Shown: positions 1 to 8,607 of the stretch, piece by piece
Layout of the letters: every line of letters starts with the position of its first letter
Position numbering within the stretch: the stretch's first letter is position 1
Assembly: GCF_031202265.1 (NCBI RefSeq)
Contig: NZ_CP100604.1
Coordinates: forward strand, 4,074,501-4,138,500
From: Bradyrhizobium sp. Ash2021
Lineage (GTDB): Bacteria; Pseudomonadota; Alphaproteobacteria; Rhizobiales; Xanthobacteraceae
Length of the DNA: 64,000 nucleotides
Direction: 5' to 3'
Notes under the pieces: generated by a model
The model's input: the letters and a program-made list of their open reading frames with translations, nothing else
The model's database searches: none
Told to the model about the DNA's origin: nothing
Position numbers and translations under genes: made by a program

Positions 1-2
1 TG

Positions 3-2148
3 TTCGACGACGTCGGCTTTTCCGATTTCGGCTGCTATGGCTCGGCGATCAGGACGCCGACCATCGACAGACTGGCCGCCGAGGGCCTGCGCTACTCGGG
101 TTTCCACACCACCGCGATGTGCTCGACCACGCGCGCGGCGCTGCTGACCGGGCGCAACCATCATTCGGTCGGCGTCGGCTGCCTCGCCAATTTCGACTCT
201 GGCTACCCCGGCTATCGCGGCAAGATCGCGCGCGAGGCGGGGACGCTGGCGGAAATGCTGCGGCCGCACGGCTACCGCAATTACATGGTCGGCAAATGGC
301 ACGTCACCCCGCTGACCGAAAGCGGCGCCACCGGCCCGTTCGACGGCTGGCCGCTCGGCCGCGGTTTTGACCGCTTCTATGGCTTCCTCGACGCCGAAAC
401 CGACCAGTACGCGCCGGAACTGGTTTCCGACAACACCCATATCGATCCGCCCCGCAATTACGCGAGCGGCTATCACCTCACGGCCGACCTGATCGATCAA
501 TCGATCCGCTTCATCGCCGATCACACCGCCGACCGGCCCGACATCCCCTGGCTGACCTGGGTTGCGCTCGGCGCCTGTCATGCGCCGCATCAGGCGCCCG
601 CCGATATCATCCGGGAATATGACGGGATGTTCGCGCATGGCTGGGACGTCGAGCGCGAGGCGCGCATGGCGCGACAGAAGGCGATGGGCATCGTGCCGCC
701 CGCGACCAAAATGCCCGCGCGCAACGACGGCGTGAAGGCGTGGGATGAGCACTCCGCCGACGAGCAGCGCGTATTCACGCGGTTGCAGGCCGCGTTCGCC
801 GGCATGCTTGACCATGCCGACCGGCATCTGGCGCGGCTGGTCGCGTTCCTCGAGAAGGCTGGCATCCGCGACAACACGCTGATCCTGGTGCTGTCGGACA
901 ACGGCGCCAGCCAGGAGGGCGGCCCGCTCGGCTTCGTCAATGCGATGGGGCCGTATAATTTCCGTCCCGAACCGATGGCGGAGAAGCTGCGGCGGATCGA
1001 CGATATCGGCGGTCCGGATTCGCACACCAATTTTCCACACGGCTGGGCGATGGCGTCGAACTCGCCGCTGCGCCGCTACAAGCAGAACACCCATGGCGGC
1101 GGCATCCGCGATCCCTTCGTGATGTCATGGCCGAAGCGGATCGCAGCCAAGGGCCAGCTGCGCCACCAGTTCGTCCATGCCAGCGACCTGGCGCCGACCT
1201 TGCTCGAATTGGTCGGTGTCGGCGCGCCCGGCGAGATTGCGGGCGTTGCCCAGATGCCGATGGAGGGCGAGAGCTTTGCCCGCTCGATCGCGGATCCTGC
1301 GGCGCCGTCGAAAACCTCGCCGCAATATTTCGAAATGTTCGGCCATCGCGGGATCTGGCAGAACGGCTGGAAGGCCGTCGCCTTCCATCCCTCGGGAACG
1401 CCGTTCGAGAACGACAAATGGGAGCTGTTTCATCTAGACAAGGATTTTTCCGAGGTCGACGATCTCGCCGCCAAGGAGCCCGAGCGCCTGGCTGAAATGA
1501 TAAAACTGTGGTGGCGCGAGGCCGAGAAGCACCAGGTGCTGCCGCTCGACGACCGCTTCGGTCCGCGCTTTGCGGAGAACGCCACGCGATTCCACGGCGC
1601 GCGCAACAAATTCACCTTTCACGCCGGCATGGGGCATGTGCCGACCGACGTCGCGCCCGACGTGCGCAGCCGCAGTTACACCATCGAAGCCCATGTCGAG
1701 ATCGGCGAGGGCGGTGCGGAGGGTGTGCTGATCGCGCATGGCGACACGACCTCGGGCTACAGCCTCTACATCAAGGACGGCATGCTGGTTCACGATCTCA
1801 ATATCGGCGGCGGCCATGAGATCGTGAAATCGAACCGCAGGATTCCGGCCGGCGCGCGCCGGCATCGTGCGGAAGGAGCCGCCGGCCAAGGGCGCGCGAA
1901 CCGGGATCAGCGAATATACGCTCCTGATCGACGGCGAGCCTGCCGGCTCGGTGCAGACCCAGCTTGGATTCCACACCCTGATTTCATGGTCCGGTCTCGA
2001 CATCGGGCGCGACCGCTCCAGCCCGGTATCGCATTACGAGGCGCCGTTCGAATTCACCGGGCGGTTGCTGCGGGTGACGGTAGACATGCATGAGGACCAG
2101 AAACTCGACGGCGAGGCGGTCGGCAATACGGAGATGGCGCGGCAGTGA
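3..2148 (+). CDS. Arylsulfatase, 5' end outside window, frameshifted near 3' end
   Basis: Sulfatase of the alkaline phosphatase superfamily, hydrolysing sulfate esters. The window opens inside the N-terminal metal site (FDDVGFSDFG). The formylglycine motif is at nt 120-134 and reads CSTTR followed by AALLTGRNHH, so the usual Pro of C-x-P-x-R is Thr. A second metal-site motif, LSDNGASQEGG, lies near nt 895. The frame entered from the left runs out in unrelated sequence and stops at 2093. The natural C-terminus (ISEYTLLIDGEPAGS, then LGFHTLISWSGLDIG) continues one frame over from nt 1864 to the stop at 2148. Skipping the C at 1863 joins the two as AGARR-IVRKEPP. Family assignment is firm; whether the gene is functional is unclear. 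Confidence 0.85.
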
Positions 2149-2160
2149 GAATATTCTTCC

Positions 2161-2257
2161 GTCATTCCGGGGCTCGCGAAGCGAGAGCCCGGAATCCATA
2201 CTCACGATCGTGGTTATGGATTCCGGGCCTGCGCCAAGAGGCGCATCCCGGAATGAC
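2161..2257. repeat. Palindromic intergenic repeat (GTCATTCCGGG type)
   Basis: Inverted repeat with outer arms GTCATTCCGGG (2161-2171) and CCCGGAATGAC (2247-2257), plus internal arms around GGAATCCATA and TATGGATTCC. It fills the gap between the sulfatase and the IalB-like gene, which converge, so it may act as a bidirectional transcript end. A related element is at 44899-44982. This is typical of dispersed palindromes in Bradyrhizobium genomes. Confidence 0.75.
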
Positions 2258-2279
2258 AAGGCCAGAGAGCCCACGGCTG

Positions 2280-2870
2280 CTACTTGATCTTGTCGTAGGC
2301 CGCCGGAAAATCGGCCAGCGGCATCGGGATCGTAATCGTTTCCTTGCCCATGTTCTGGAACGACACTTTCAGCAGCTTGCCGGATTTCATCGCAGCCAGC
2401 AGTTCCGGCGAAATCGGGACGTTGGTATAGCAGCCGCGCGCCTCGCAGGTCTGGATCTGCAGATCGGATGTCTTGCCGTCATCGATCTGGAGCTTGGCGC
2501 CCATCGGCAGGTTAAGTCCGAGCGGCAATTGAATGACGGCAATCGGTGTGTGGGTGTCGCTGGGCACGCGAATGTTGATCAGCACGATCAATTGCCCGGT
2601 CTTGCTCAGAACCGCGCTTTGCTCGATCGCGCATTCCAGCGGCGCGTCGCGGCTGGCGCTGGTACACCGCGCGACCCAGCCGGGAGCGGCGGGAGCGTTT
2701 GCGGGGGCGGCCTCTGCCTGGGGCGCCGGCTGCGCCGCCTGCGCCGCGCGTGGCTGGGGCTTGGCTTTGGCGGTTTCCTTGGGGGCCTGCTGGGCCTGGC
2801 TCAGGCCAGGCGATCCGAACGCCACGGCTGCGACGACTACAAATTGTACCGGGAATTTCACCGATTTCAC
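2280..2870 (-). CDS. Invasion-associated locus B (IalB) family protein
   Basis: A 196-aa exported protein. Residues 1-26 form a signal peptide ending SQAQQ. Residues about 28-63 are Ala/Pro/Gln-rich linker. The rest is the IalB domain, with the family's paired cysteines (WVARCTSAS, LECAIEQ, IQTCEARGCYTNV) that probably form periplasmic disulfides. The family is named from Bartonella ialB, but in free-living rhizobia its role is unknown. The start is GTG at 2870; an in-frame GTG nine bases downstream is an alternative. The neighbouring RND gene ends only 48 bp upstream on the same strand, so read-through from the efflux operon is possible. Confidence 0.85.
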   Translation of the reverse strand: MKSVKFPVQFVVVAAVAFGSPGLSQAQQAPKETAKAKPQPRAAQAAQPAPQAEAAPANAPAAPGWVARCTSASRDAPLECAIEQSAVLSKTGQLIVLINIRVPSDTHTPIAVIQLPLGLNLPMGAKLQIDDGKTSDLQIQTCEARGCYTNVPISPELLAAMKSGKLLKVSFQNMGKETITIPMPLADFPAAYDKIK

Positions 2871-2892
2871 TCCGAAGCGTACATCCTTCGGA
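2871..2892 (-). promoter_or_regulatory. Inverted repeat abutting the ialB-like start codon
   Basis: TCCGAAG (2871-2877) and CTTCGGA (2886-2892) are perfect 7-bp arms around an 8-nt loop. In the minus-strand mRNA the stem ends immediately before the GTG start, so it could mask the ribosome binding site. Only the repeat is observed; a function is inferred. Confidence 0.35.
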
Positions 2893-2918
2893 TGTGCCGG
2901 TATCCGTTCAAAGTCAAG

Positions 2919-5900
2919 TCACTCGGCGGCTTGTTTGACCGAGCTCCGCTCGTCCGGGTGCGCTTCGTCATCATCGCTCTTGTCCGATCGTCCCCAGCCC
3001 GCAAAGGCGTTGGAGAGCCGGTCGAGATAGAGATACACCACCGGCGTCGTGAACAATGTCAGCGCCTGGCTGACGATAAGGCCGCCGACCATCGCATAAC
3101 CGAGCGGCTGGCGGATTTCCGAGCCGGTGCCGGTGCCGAGCATCAGCGGCACGCCGCCGAGCAGCGCCGCCATCGTCGTCATCATGATCGGGCGGAACCG
3201 CAGCAAGGCCGCCTTGCGGATCGCGGCCTCGGGCTCCAGATGTTCGTCGCGCTCGGCCGAGATGGCGAAGTCGACCATCATGATGCCGTTCTTCTTCACG
3301 ATGCCGATCAGAAGAACGATGCCGATCAGCGCGATCAGGCTGAAGTCGAACCCGAACAGCATCAGGATCGCCAGCGCGCCGACGCCGGCGGAGGGCAGCG
3401 TGGACAGGATCGTGATCGGGTGGATGTAACTTTCGTAGAGAATGCCGAGGATCAAATACACGACCACGAGGGCGGCGAGGATCAACAGCGGCACGGTGCC
3501 GAGCGACTGCTGGAACGCCTGCGCCGTGCCCTGGAAGCTTGAATTGAGCGTCGTCGGCGCGCCGAGATCGGCCATCGCCTGCTGAATCGCGTTGGTCGCC
3601 TGGCCGAGTGCGACGCCCTGGGCGAGGTTGAAGCTGATGGTGATCGCCGGGAACTGGCCCTGGTGGCTGATCGAAAGCGGCCGCACCGGCACGCTGGTCC
3701 AGGTCGCAAGGGTCGCGAGCGGCACCTGGTCGCCGGTCGTCGGCGACTTGATGTAGATCTTGTTCAGGGTGTCGAGACTGCCCTGCAATTCCGGCAGCAC
3801 CTCAAGAATGACGTGATAGCTGTTGAGCTGCGTGAAATATTGCGTCACCTGACGCTGGCCGAACGCGTCGTACAGCGTGTCGTCGATCAGTTGCGGCTGG
3901 ATGCCGTAGCGCGAGGCGGTGTCGCGGTTGATCTTCAATTCAAGCGTGGTGCCATTGGTCTGCTGGTCGGTCGCGACGTCGCGCAACCCGGGCAGGGTCT
4001 GCATCTTCGCCAGGATCTTCGGCGCCCATTGGTTCAGTTCGCCAAGGTCGGCGTCCTGCAGCGTGAACTCGAACTGGGTTCGGGTCGGCCGGCCGCCGAG
4101 CCGGACGTCCTGCGCCGCCTGCATGTACAGCCGCGCGCCCTCGACCTTGTCGAGCTTGGGACGCAGCCGCGCGATGATCTGCTGGGCGTTCGCCTTGCGC
4201 TCATTGCGCGGTTTCAGCGTGATGAACAGATTGCCGTTGTTGCCGGCCCGGCCGCTGCCGCCGATCGCCATCGCGACGGAGGCGACGTCGGGGTCGGCCA
4301 TCACGATCTTGCCGAGTTCCTCCTGGTGCCGCTTCATGTCGACAAAGGAAATATCCTGATTGGCTTCCGACGTCGCGGTGATCAGGCCGTTGTCCTGCTG
4401 CGGGAAGAAGCCCTTGGGAATGATGACGAACAGATAGACCGACAATCCCAATGTGGCGAAGAAGATCATCAGCGTGGTGAATTTCCAGCGCAGCGCCAGG
4501 TCGAGACCGCGCTCGTAGCCGCGCAGCATCGCGTCGAAGGCGCGTTCGCTCCATTGGTAGAAGCGGCCATGCCTGGTTTCATGATGGGCGCGCAGGAAGC
4601 GCGAAGCCATCATCGGCGTCAGCGTCAGCGACACGATCATCGACACGAAGATCGTCATCGCCAGCGTCACCGCGAATTCGCGGAACAGCCGTCCGATGAT
4701 GCCGCCCATCAACAGCAGGGGGATCAGCACGGCGACCAGCGAAACGCTGATCGACACGATGGTGAAGCCGATTTCGCTGGCGCCCTTGAAGGCGGCGGCC
4801 ATCGGCTTTTCGCCTTCCTCGATATAGCGCGTGATGTTTTCCAGCATCACGATGGCGTCGTCGACCACGAAGCCGACGGCAATGGTCAGCGCCATCAGGG
4901 ACAGGTTGTCGAGCGTGTAGCCGAATACCCACATCAGCGCGCAGGCGCCGAGCAAGGCCAGCGGCACCGTCACGGTCGGGATCACGGTCGCCCAGAAACT
5001 GCGCAGGAAGACGAAGATCACCATCACGACCAGTGCGATGGTCAAGAGCAGGGTGAACTGCACGTCTTCGACCGCGGCGCGGATGGTCTGGGTACGGTCG
5101 CTGATGAGCTCGATCTTGATCGCCGGCGGGATCGCGGCGACCAGCCGCGGCAGCGTCGCCTTGATCTTGTCAACGGTGTCGATGACGTTGGCGCCCGGCT
5201 GCTTGAACACGACCAGAAACACGCCGCGCTTGCCGTTGGCCCAGGCCGCCTGCTTGGCGTCCTCCGGACCGGTGACGGCCCGACCGATATCGCGGACCCG
5301 CAACGGACCGCCGTTGCGGTAGGCGATGATGACGTCGTTCCAGTCCTTGGAATCCAGCAACTGGTCGTTGGCGTAAATGGTGTAGGCGCGGGTGTCGCCG
5401 TCGATATTGCCCTTCGGGCTGTCGACGGTCGTGATCGCGATCTGGCTGCGCACGTCTTCCAGCGACAGGCCCTTGGCGACGAGCTTGGCCGGGTCGATCT
5501 GGATGCGGATCGCCGGTTTCTGCTGGCCGCCGATGATGACCTGGGCGACGCCGGAAATCTGGCTGATCTGTTGTGCGAGCTGGGCGTCGACGGCGTCGCT
5601 GACGGTGGTCAGCGGCAGCGTGTCGGAGGTCGCCGACAACAGCAAGATCGGCGAATCCGCCGGATTGACCTTGCGGTAGGTCGGCGGCGAGGGGAGGTTT
5701 TTCGGCAACTGGCCGCCGGCGGCGTTGATCGCGGCCTGCACGTCGTTGGCGGCGCCATCGATCGAGCGGTTGAGGTCGAACTGGATCGTGACCGCCGCCG
5801 TGCCGAGATAGCTGGTCGAGGTCATCTGCGCGACGCCCGGGATCTGCGCCAATTGGCGCTCCAGCGGCTGCGCCACCGACGAGGCCATGGTTTCCGGGCT

Positions 5901-6068
5901 GCCGCCGGGCAGGCTGGCGGCGACCTGAATGGTCGGGAAGTCGACCTGCGGCAAGGGCGCGACCGGCAACAGCGGGTAGGCGACGAGGCCGACAAAGAGA
6001 ATGCCAGCCATCATCAGCGAGGTGCCGATGGGGTAGCGAATAAAGGGCGCGGAAATCCCGTCGCTCAT
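2919..6068 (-). CDS. RND multidrug efflux pump inner-membrane transporter (MdtB/MdtC-like)
   Basis: A 1049-aa proton-driven resistance-nodulation-division transporter, full length for the HAE1 family. It has the hallmark TM1, two large periplasmic loops and twelve predicted TMs in two related halves. The TM4 proton-relay pair is D403-D404 in VGFVVDDAIVMLENI. The first periplasmic half carries LPGGSPETMASSVAQPLE, typical of MdtB/MdtC/AcrB proteins. It overlaps the upstream membrane fusion protein by ATGA (6065-6068), so the two are translationally coupled. No outer-membrane TolC-type gene is adjacent, so it must use one encoded elsewhere. The divergent MarR gene is the obvious candidate regulator. 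The substrate cannot be read from sequence. Confidence 0.95.
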   Translation of the reverse strand: MSDGISAPFIRYPIGTSLMMAGILFVGLVAYPLLPVAPLPQVDFPTIQVAASLPGGSPETMASSVAQPLERQLAQIPGVAQMTSTSYLGTAAVTIQFDLNRSIDGAANDVQAAINAAGGQLPKNLPSPPTYRKVNPADSPILLLSATSDTLPLTTVSDAVDAQLAQQISQISGVAQVIIGGQQKPAIRIQIDPAKLVAKGLSLEDVRSQIAITTVDSPKGNIDGDTRAYTIYANDQLLDSKDWNDVIIAYRNGGPLRVRDIGRAVTGPEDAKQAAWANGKRGVFLVVFKQPGANVIDTVDKIKATLPRLVAAIPPAIKIELISDRTQTIRAAVEDVQFTLLLTIALVVMVIFVFLRSFWATVIPTVTVPLALLGACALMWVFGYTLDNLSLMALTIAVGFVVDDAIVMLENITRYIEEGEKPMAAAFKGASEIGFTIVSISVSLVAVLIPLLLMGGIIGRLFREFAVTLAMTIFVSMIVSLTLTPMMASRFLRAHHETRHGRFYQWSERAFDAMLRGYERGLDLALRWKFTTLMIFFATLGLSVYLFVIIPKGFFPQQDNGLITATSEANQDISFVDMKRHQEELGKIVMADPDVASVAMAIGGSGRAGNNGNLFITLKPRNERKANAQQIIARLRPKLDKVEGARLYMQAAQDVRLGGRPTRTQFEFTLQDADLGELNQWAPKILAKMQTLPGLRDVATDQQTNGTTLELKINRDTASRYGIQPQLIDDTLYDAFGQRQVTQYFTQLNSYHVILEVLPELQGSLDTLNKIYIKSPTTGDQVPLATLATWTSVPVRPLSISHQGQFPAITISFNLAQGVALGQATNAIQQAMADLGAPTTLNSSFQGTAQAFQQSLGTVPLLILAALVVVYLILGILYESYIHPITILSTLPSAGVGALAILMLFGFDFSLIALIGIVLLIGIVKKNGIMMVDFAISAERDEHLEPEAAIRKAALLRFRPIMMTTMAALLGGVPLMLGTGTGSEIRQPLGYAMVGGLIVSQALTLFTTPVVYLYLDRLSNAFAGWGRSDKSDDDEAHPDERSSVKQAAE

Positions 6069-7240
6069 TCCTGCTTGACCTTGGCTTGGGCCGGATCCGA
6101 ACTTGCGACCGCCGTCGTGACCAGCGTGCCCGGCGAAACCTTGTATTGTCCGGCCGTGATCACCTGCTCACCCGGCGATAACCCCTCGTCGACCACCGAA
6201 CGCCCGTCGATCGACTTTGTCACCTTGATCTTGCGGAGCTCGGCCTTGTTCTCCTGATTGACCGTGAAGGCGTAGAGACCATCGGTTCCGTGCTGGACGG
6301 CGTCGTCGGGAGCCACGGTGGCATCCTTCAGCGTCGCCACCAAGAGCCGGGTCGAAACCGACTGGCCCGGCCACAGCGCATGGTCCTTGTTGTCGAACAC
6401 CGCCTTGAGCCGAATAGTCCCGCTCGTGGTGTCGACCTGGTTGTTGATCAGCGCCAGCGTTCCTGTGGATAGCACACGCTTGCCGTCGGTGGACAGCGCA
6501 ATGGTCTTCGGCGGCGCCACCGCAAGCGCCGCCTTGATATCGGGCAGCTGCTCCTCGGGTGCGGTGAAGATCACCGCTATCGGCTCGATCTGGGCGATGG
6601 TCACTATGCCTGTCTGGGTTACGGCATTGACGATATTGCCGACGTCGACCTGACGCAGGCCAGCGACGCCGGAGATCGGTGCCTTGACGGTGGCGTAATC
6701 GACCTGGGTCTGGGCATTTTCGATCGCCGCCGTATCGGCCGCGATCTGTGCCGTCAGCTGCAAAACGGTGGAACGCTGGGTATCGGTTTGCTGCCTGGTC
6801 GCAAATTCGCCGAGCTTGGTAAAGCGCTGCAGGTCGAGATTGGCGTTGGCTAGATTGGCTTCGTCCTGGGCTTTCTTGGCCTTGGCCTGGTCGAGCACGG
6901 CCTGGAACGGCCGCGGATCGATCTCGGCCAGGGTATCGCCTTCCTTGACGAACTGGCCTTCCTGGAACGCGATCCGATTGATCTGGCCGTCGACCCGGGT
7001 CCGGACCACGACCGTGTTGAAGCCTTGAACGGTGCCGAGGCCGGTCAAATACACCGGAAAGTCGGCTTTTTCGACCGGGGCGATTTTGACCTGAACAGCG
7101 TTGCGGACCGGGGCCCGCTTCTGGGCGTTGTCAGCCTGTGCGGCGGCGTCCCCGCCGCGCAGGCGCTGCCAGCCCAAATAGCCCGCTGCGCCGGCGGCGG
7201 CGATCAGCAAAACCCAACCAATTGTTCGCGACTTCGACAT
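6065..7240 (-). CDS. RND efflux periplasmic adaptor (membrane fusion protein, MdtA-like)
   Basis: A 391-aa HlyD-family periplasmic adaptor linking the inner-membrane RND pump to an outer-membrane channel. Residues 5-25 form an N-terminal membrane anchor or signal (WVLLIAAAGAAGYLGW). The lipoyl half-motifs flank a coiled-coil hairpin (about residues 95-160, QAKAKKAQDEANLANANLDL), followed by the beta-barrel and a membrane-proximal domain ending in SPGEQVITAGQYKVSPG. No lipobox cysteine is visible. It is the first gene of a two-gene operon and shares a 4-bp overlap with the pump. Its start faces the marR start across about 280 bp. Confidence 0.93.
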   Translation of the reverse strand: MSKSRTIGWVLLIAAAGAAGYLGWQRLRGGDAAAQADNAQKRAPVRNAVQVKIAPVEKADFPVYLTGLGTVQGFNTVVVRTRVDGQINRIAFQEGQFVKEGDTLAEIDPRPFQAVLDQAKAKKAQDEANLANANLDLQRFTKLGEFATRQQTDTQRSTVLQLTAQIAADTAAIENAQTQVDYATVKAPISGVAGLRQVDVGNIVNAVTQTGIVTIAQIEPIAVIFTAPEEQLPDIKAALAVAPPKTIALSTDGKRVLSTGTLALINNQVDTTSGTIRLKAVFDNKDHALWPGQSVSTRLLVATLKDATVAPDDAVQHGTDGLYAFTVNQENKAELRKIKVTKSIDGRSVVDEGLSPGEQVITAGQYKVSPGTLVTTAVASSDPAQAKVKQE

Positions 7241-7322
7241 GCGGGCTCATGGGTTCAGAAAACAAGTAATGGGTGTTCAAAACAGTTCCCAAGGTTTGCA
7301 GATATAATATGCGTGCACTTAA

Positions 7323-7332
7323 TGTGTACACA
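7323..7332. promoter_or_regulatory. Palindrome in the efflux/marR divergent region
   Basis: TGTGTACACA is a perfect 10-bp palindrome about 85 bp upstream of the efflux adaptor start. On the minus strand a TATTAT -10-like hexamer lies about 18 bp downstream of it, so the palindrome would sit near the -35 region. It is a candidate promoter/operator; no experimental support is visible. Confidence 0.3.
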
Positions 7333-7386
7333 CACTATAGCTTGAAGAATCCTAAACATTTGGAAAGCTTTGGGACTCCGGGTCCG

Positions 7387-7416
7387 GGAAACTACCCAAG
7401 AGGAAACTACCCAAGA
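7387..7416. repeat. Perfect 15-bp tandem duplication
   Basis: GGAAACTACCCAAGA occurs twice with no gap (7387-7401, 7402-7416) in the intergenic space between the efflux operon and marR. It may be a simple slippage duplication or a doubled protein-binding site. Confidence 0.6.
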
Positions 7417-7496
7417 AATGGTCTGCGATACAGGCCGAGAGACTGACAAGAAGCGACCCAACGAACGATCCGGGAAACGGACAAGAGCCCGACAGG

Positions 7497-7526
7497 GCAT
7501 TTGATACAGAGCATTTGATCAAAATG
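7497..7526. promoter_or_regulatory. Candidate MarR operator overlapping the marR start
   Basis: GCATTTGAT occurs at 7497-7505 and again at 7511-7519. The second copy forms the palindrome TTTGATCAAA (7514-7523), which runs into the ATG at 7524. MarR proteins usually repress their own gene by binding such AT-rich palindromes, so an autoregulatory site is likely. The function is inferred from position and symmetry. Confidence 0.4.
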
Positions 7527-7982
7527 TCGCTCGATCTGAAACGCCGGCTGATTGCGCAACTCGTCGAGAGTTCGCGGCTGCTGCGCAATTACATCGACCA
7601 CCGCGCCAAGCAACACGGCACCACGCGCGCGCAGTGGATCGTGTTGTTTCGCTTGCGGCAGCAGGAGGGGCTGACTCAGGTCGATCTCGCCGACGTGCTC
7701 GAACTGCAACCGATCTCGCTGGTGCGGCTGCTCGACCGCCTGGTCGAACATGGATTGCTCGAGCGCCGGCCCGATCCCAGGGACCGCCGGGCCAACCGGC
7801 TGTTTCTGACCCAAAGCGGCCGCCAGCTCGTCGACGATCTCGACGCGCTGCGCGACACGATCGCAACCGACGTGCTGCGCGACATTCCCGCCGACGCGTT
7901 GCAGACCAGTCTCGATACGCTGGTTGAGGTCAAGGAACGCCTCAAGAGCCTGGGCGAGTCTCCGGATATCGCCATCAAGTAA
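7524..7982 (+). CDS. MarR-family transcriptional regulator
   Basis: A 152-aa winged-helix dimeric regulator. Recognition segment: LTQVDLADVLELQPISLVRL; wing: LERRPDPRDRRANRLFLT, the highly conserved DxRxxR MarR signature. C-terminal helices form the dimer interface. I chose ATG at 7524; a TTG nine bases upstream is in frame but overlaps the candidate operator. No good Shine-Dalgarno sequence is visible for either. The divergent RND efflux operon is its probable target, as in MarR/MprA-type systems where a ligand relieves repression of a pump. Confidence 0.93.
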   Translation: MSLDLKRRLIAQLVESSRLLRNYIDHRAKQHGTTRAQWIVLFRLRQQEGLTQVDLADVLELQPISLVRLLDRLVEHGLLERRPDPRDRRANRLFLTQSGRQLVDDLDALRDTIATDVLRDIPADALQTSLDTLVEVKERLKSLGESPDIAIK

Positions 7983-8036
7983 CCGGCTCGCTTGACGCGA
8001 ACGATGCCCGCTGCGTCAGCGCATCGCACCTGAACA

Positions 8037-8060
8037 TTTCGAATTGATTGAAACGCGAGG
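8037..8060. promoter_or_regulatory. Element shared with the TonB-receptor leader
   Basis: TTTCGAATTGATTGAAACGC plus GAGG matches the 8435-8458 element at 19 of 24 positions, including an exact TGAAACGCGAG. It lies about 50 bp upstream of the small gene at 8109, which suggests a regulator common to that gene and the iron-uptake locus. Confidence 0.4.
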
Positions 8061-8108
8061 CGATGTCGTCCATATCGCGCGCAACCCAAGTCGAGAAACC
8101 GGAAGTGC

Positions 8109-8351
8109 ATGATGGATGAACTGAACGGACGCATGATGGCCTGCCAGATCCTGGTTACGGGATTGATCGCGCGCGTCGCCAACAACTCGCCCGATCCCTT
8201 GCGCTTCCTCACCGACTTCCGCGACGAGATCAAGGCGGTGGTGAAGGGCGTCAATATCGCCGGCATGGACAATACCGATCGCGTGCGGCAAATCGCGCAA
8301 ATGACGGTCGATGAATTGTTTTCGCTGATGAAGCCGCCGAGCAGCGAGTGA
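8109..8351 (+). CDS. Small conserved-looking hypothetical protein (80 aa)
   Basis: An 80-residue soluble, probably all-helical protein with no signal peptide, membrane segment or cysteine pair. I do not recognise a family. Codon use resembles neighbouring genes, and the ATG-ATG start at 8109 follows GGAAGTGC. Its upstream region carries a 24-bp element also found before the TonB-dependent receptor, so it may belong to the same iron-dependent regulon. Confidence that it is translated is moderate to good; the function is unknown. Confidence 0.65.
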   Translation: MMDELNGRMMACQILVTGLIARVANNSPDPLRFLTDFRDEIKAVVKGVNIAGMDNTDRVRQIAQMTVDELFSLMKPPSSE

Positions 8352-8412
8352 TCGTTCCCGAAAATCGATCGATGCATGTAATCCCGGATTTTACGGCGTT
8401 TCTCGCGACTCC

Positions 8413-8464
8413 TTAGAACGCTTACAAACGCGGCTTTAGAATGATTTGAAACGCGAGATTAGAA
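8413..8464. promoter_or_regulatory. Tandem 23-bp repeats upstream of the siderophore receptor
   Basis: TTAGAA recurs at 8413, 8436 and 8459, exactly 23 bp apart. The first two units agree at about 16 of 23 positions with a shared AAACGCG block. The middle unit, TTTAGAATGATTTGAAA (8435-8451), resembles an imperfect palindrome of TTTAGAA and TTCTAAA. That is reminiscent of the iron control elements bound by Irr in Bradyrhizobium, though the consensus could not be checked here. Spacing near two helical turns suggests cooperative binding on one DNA face. Confidence 0.5.
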
Positions 8465-8607
8465 TCGCCTTGATCTGGACCTATTCAAGCTCATCTGCGC
8501 CCGGGTCGCGTTGACCCCAAATTTTCCACTCGATACCAACGGCCCATCGCGCATCGCAACGACGCTGCGCGACTGAATCTGAAATCAAGTCAGGGGCGCG
8601 TGGGACT

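Noticed and set aside
3663..6257. An 864-codon open frame on the plus strand
   Set aside because: Antisense to the RND pump; its low-complexity Arg/Asp/Gln/His content is the shadow of a high-GC gene.
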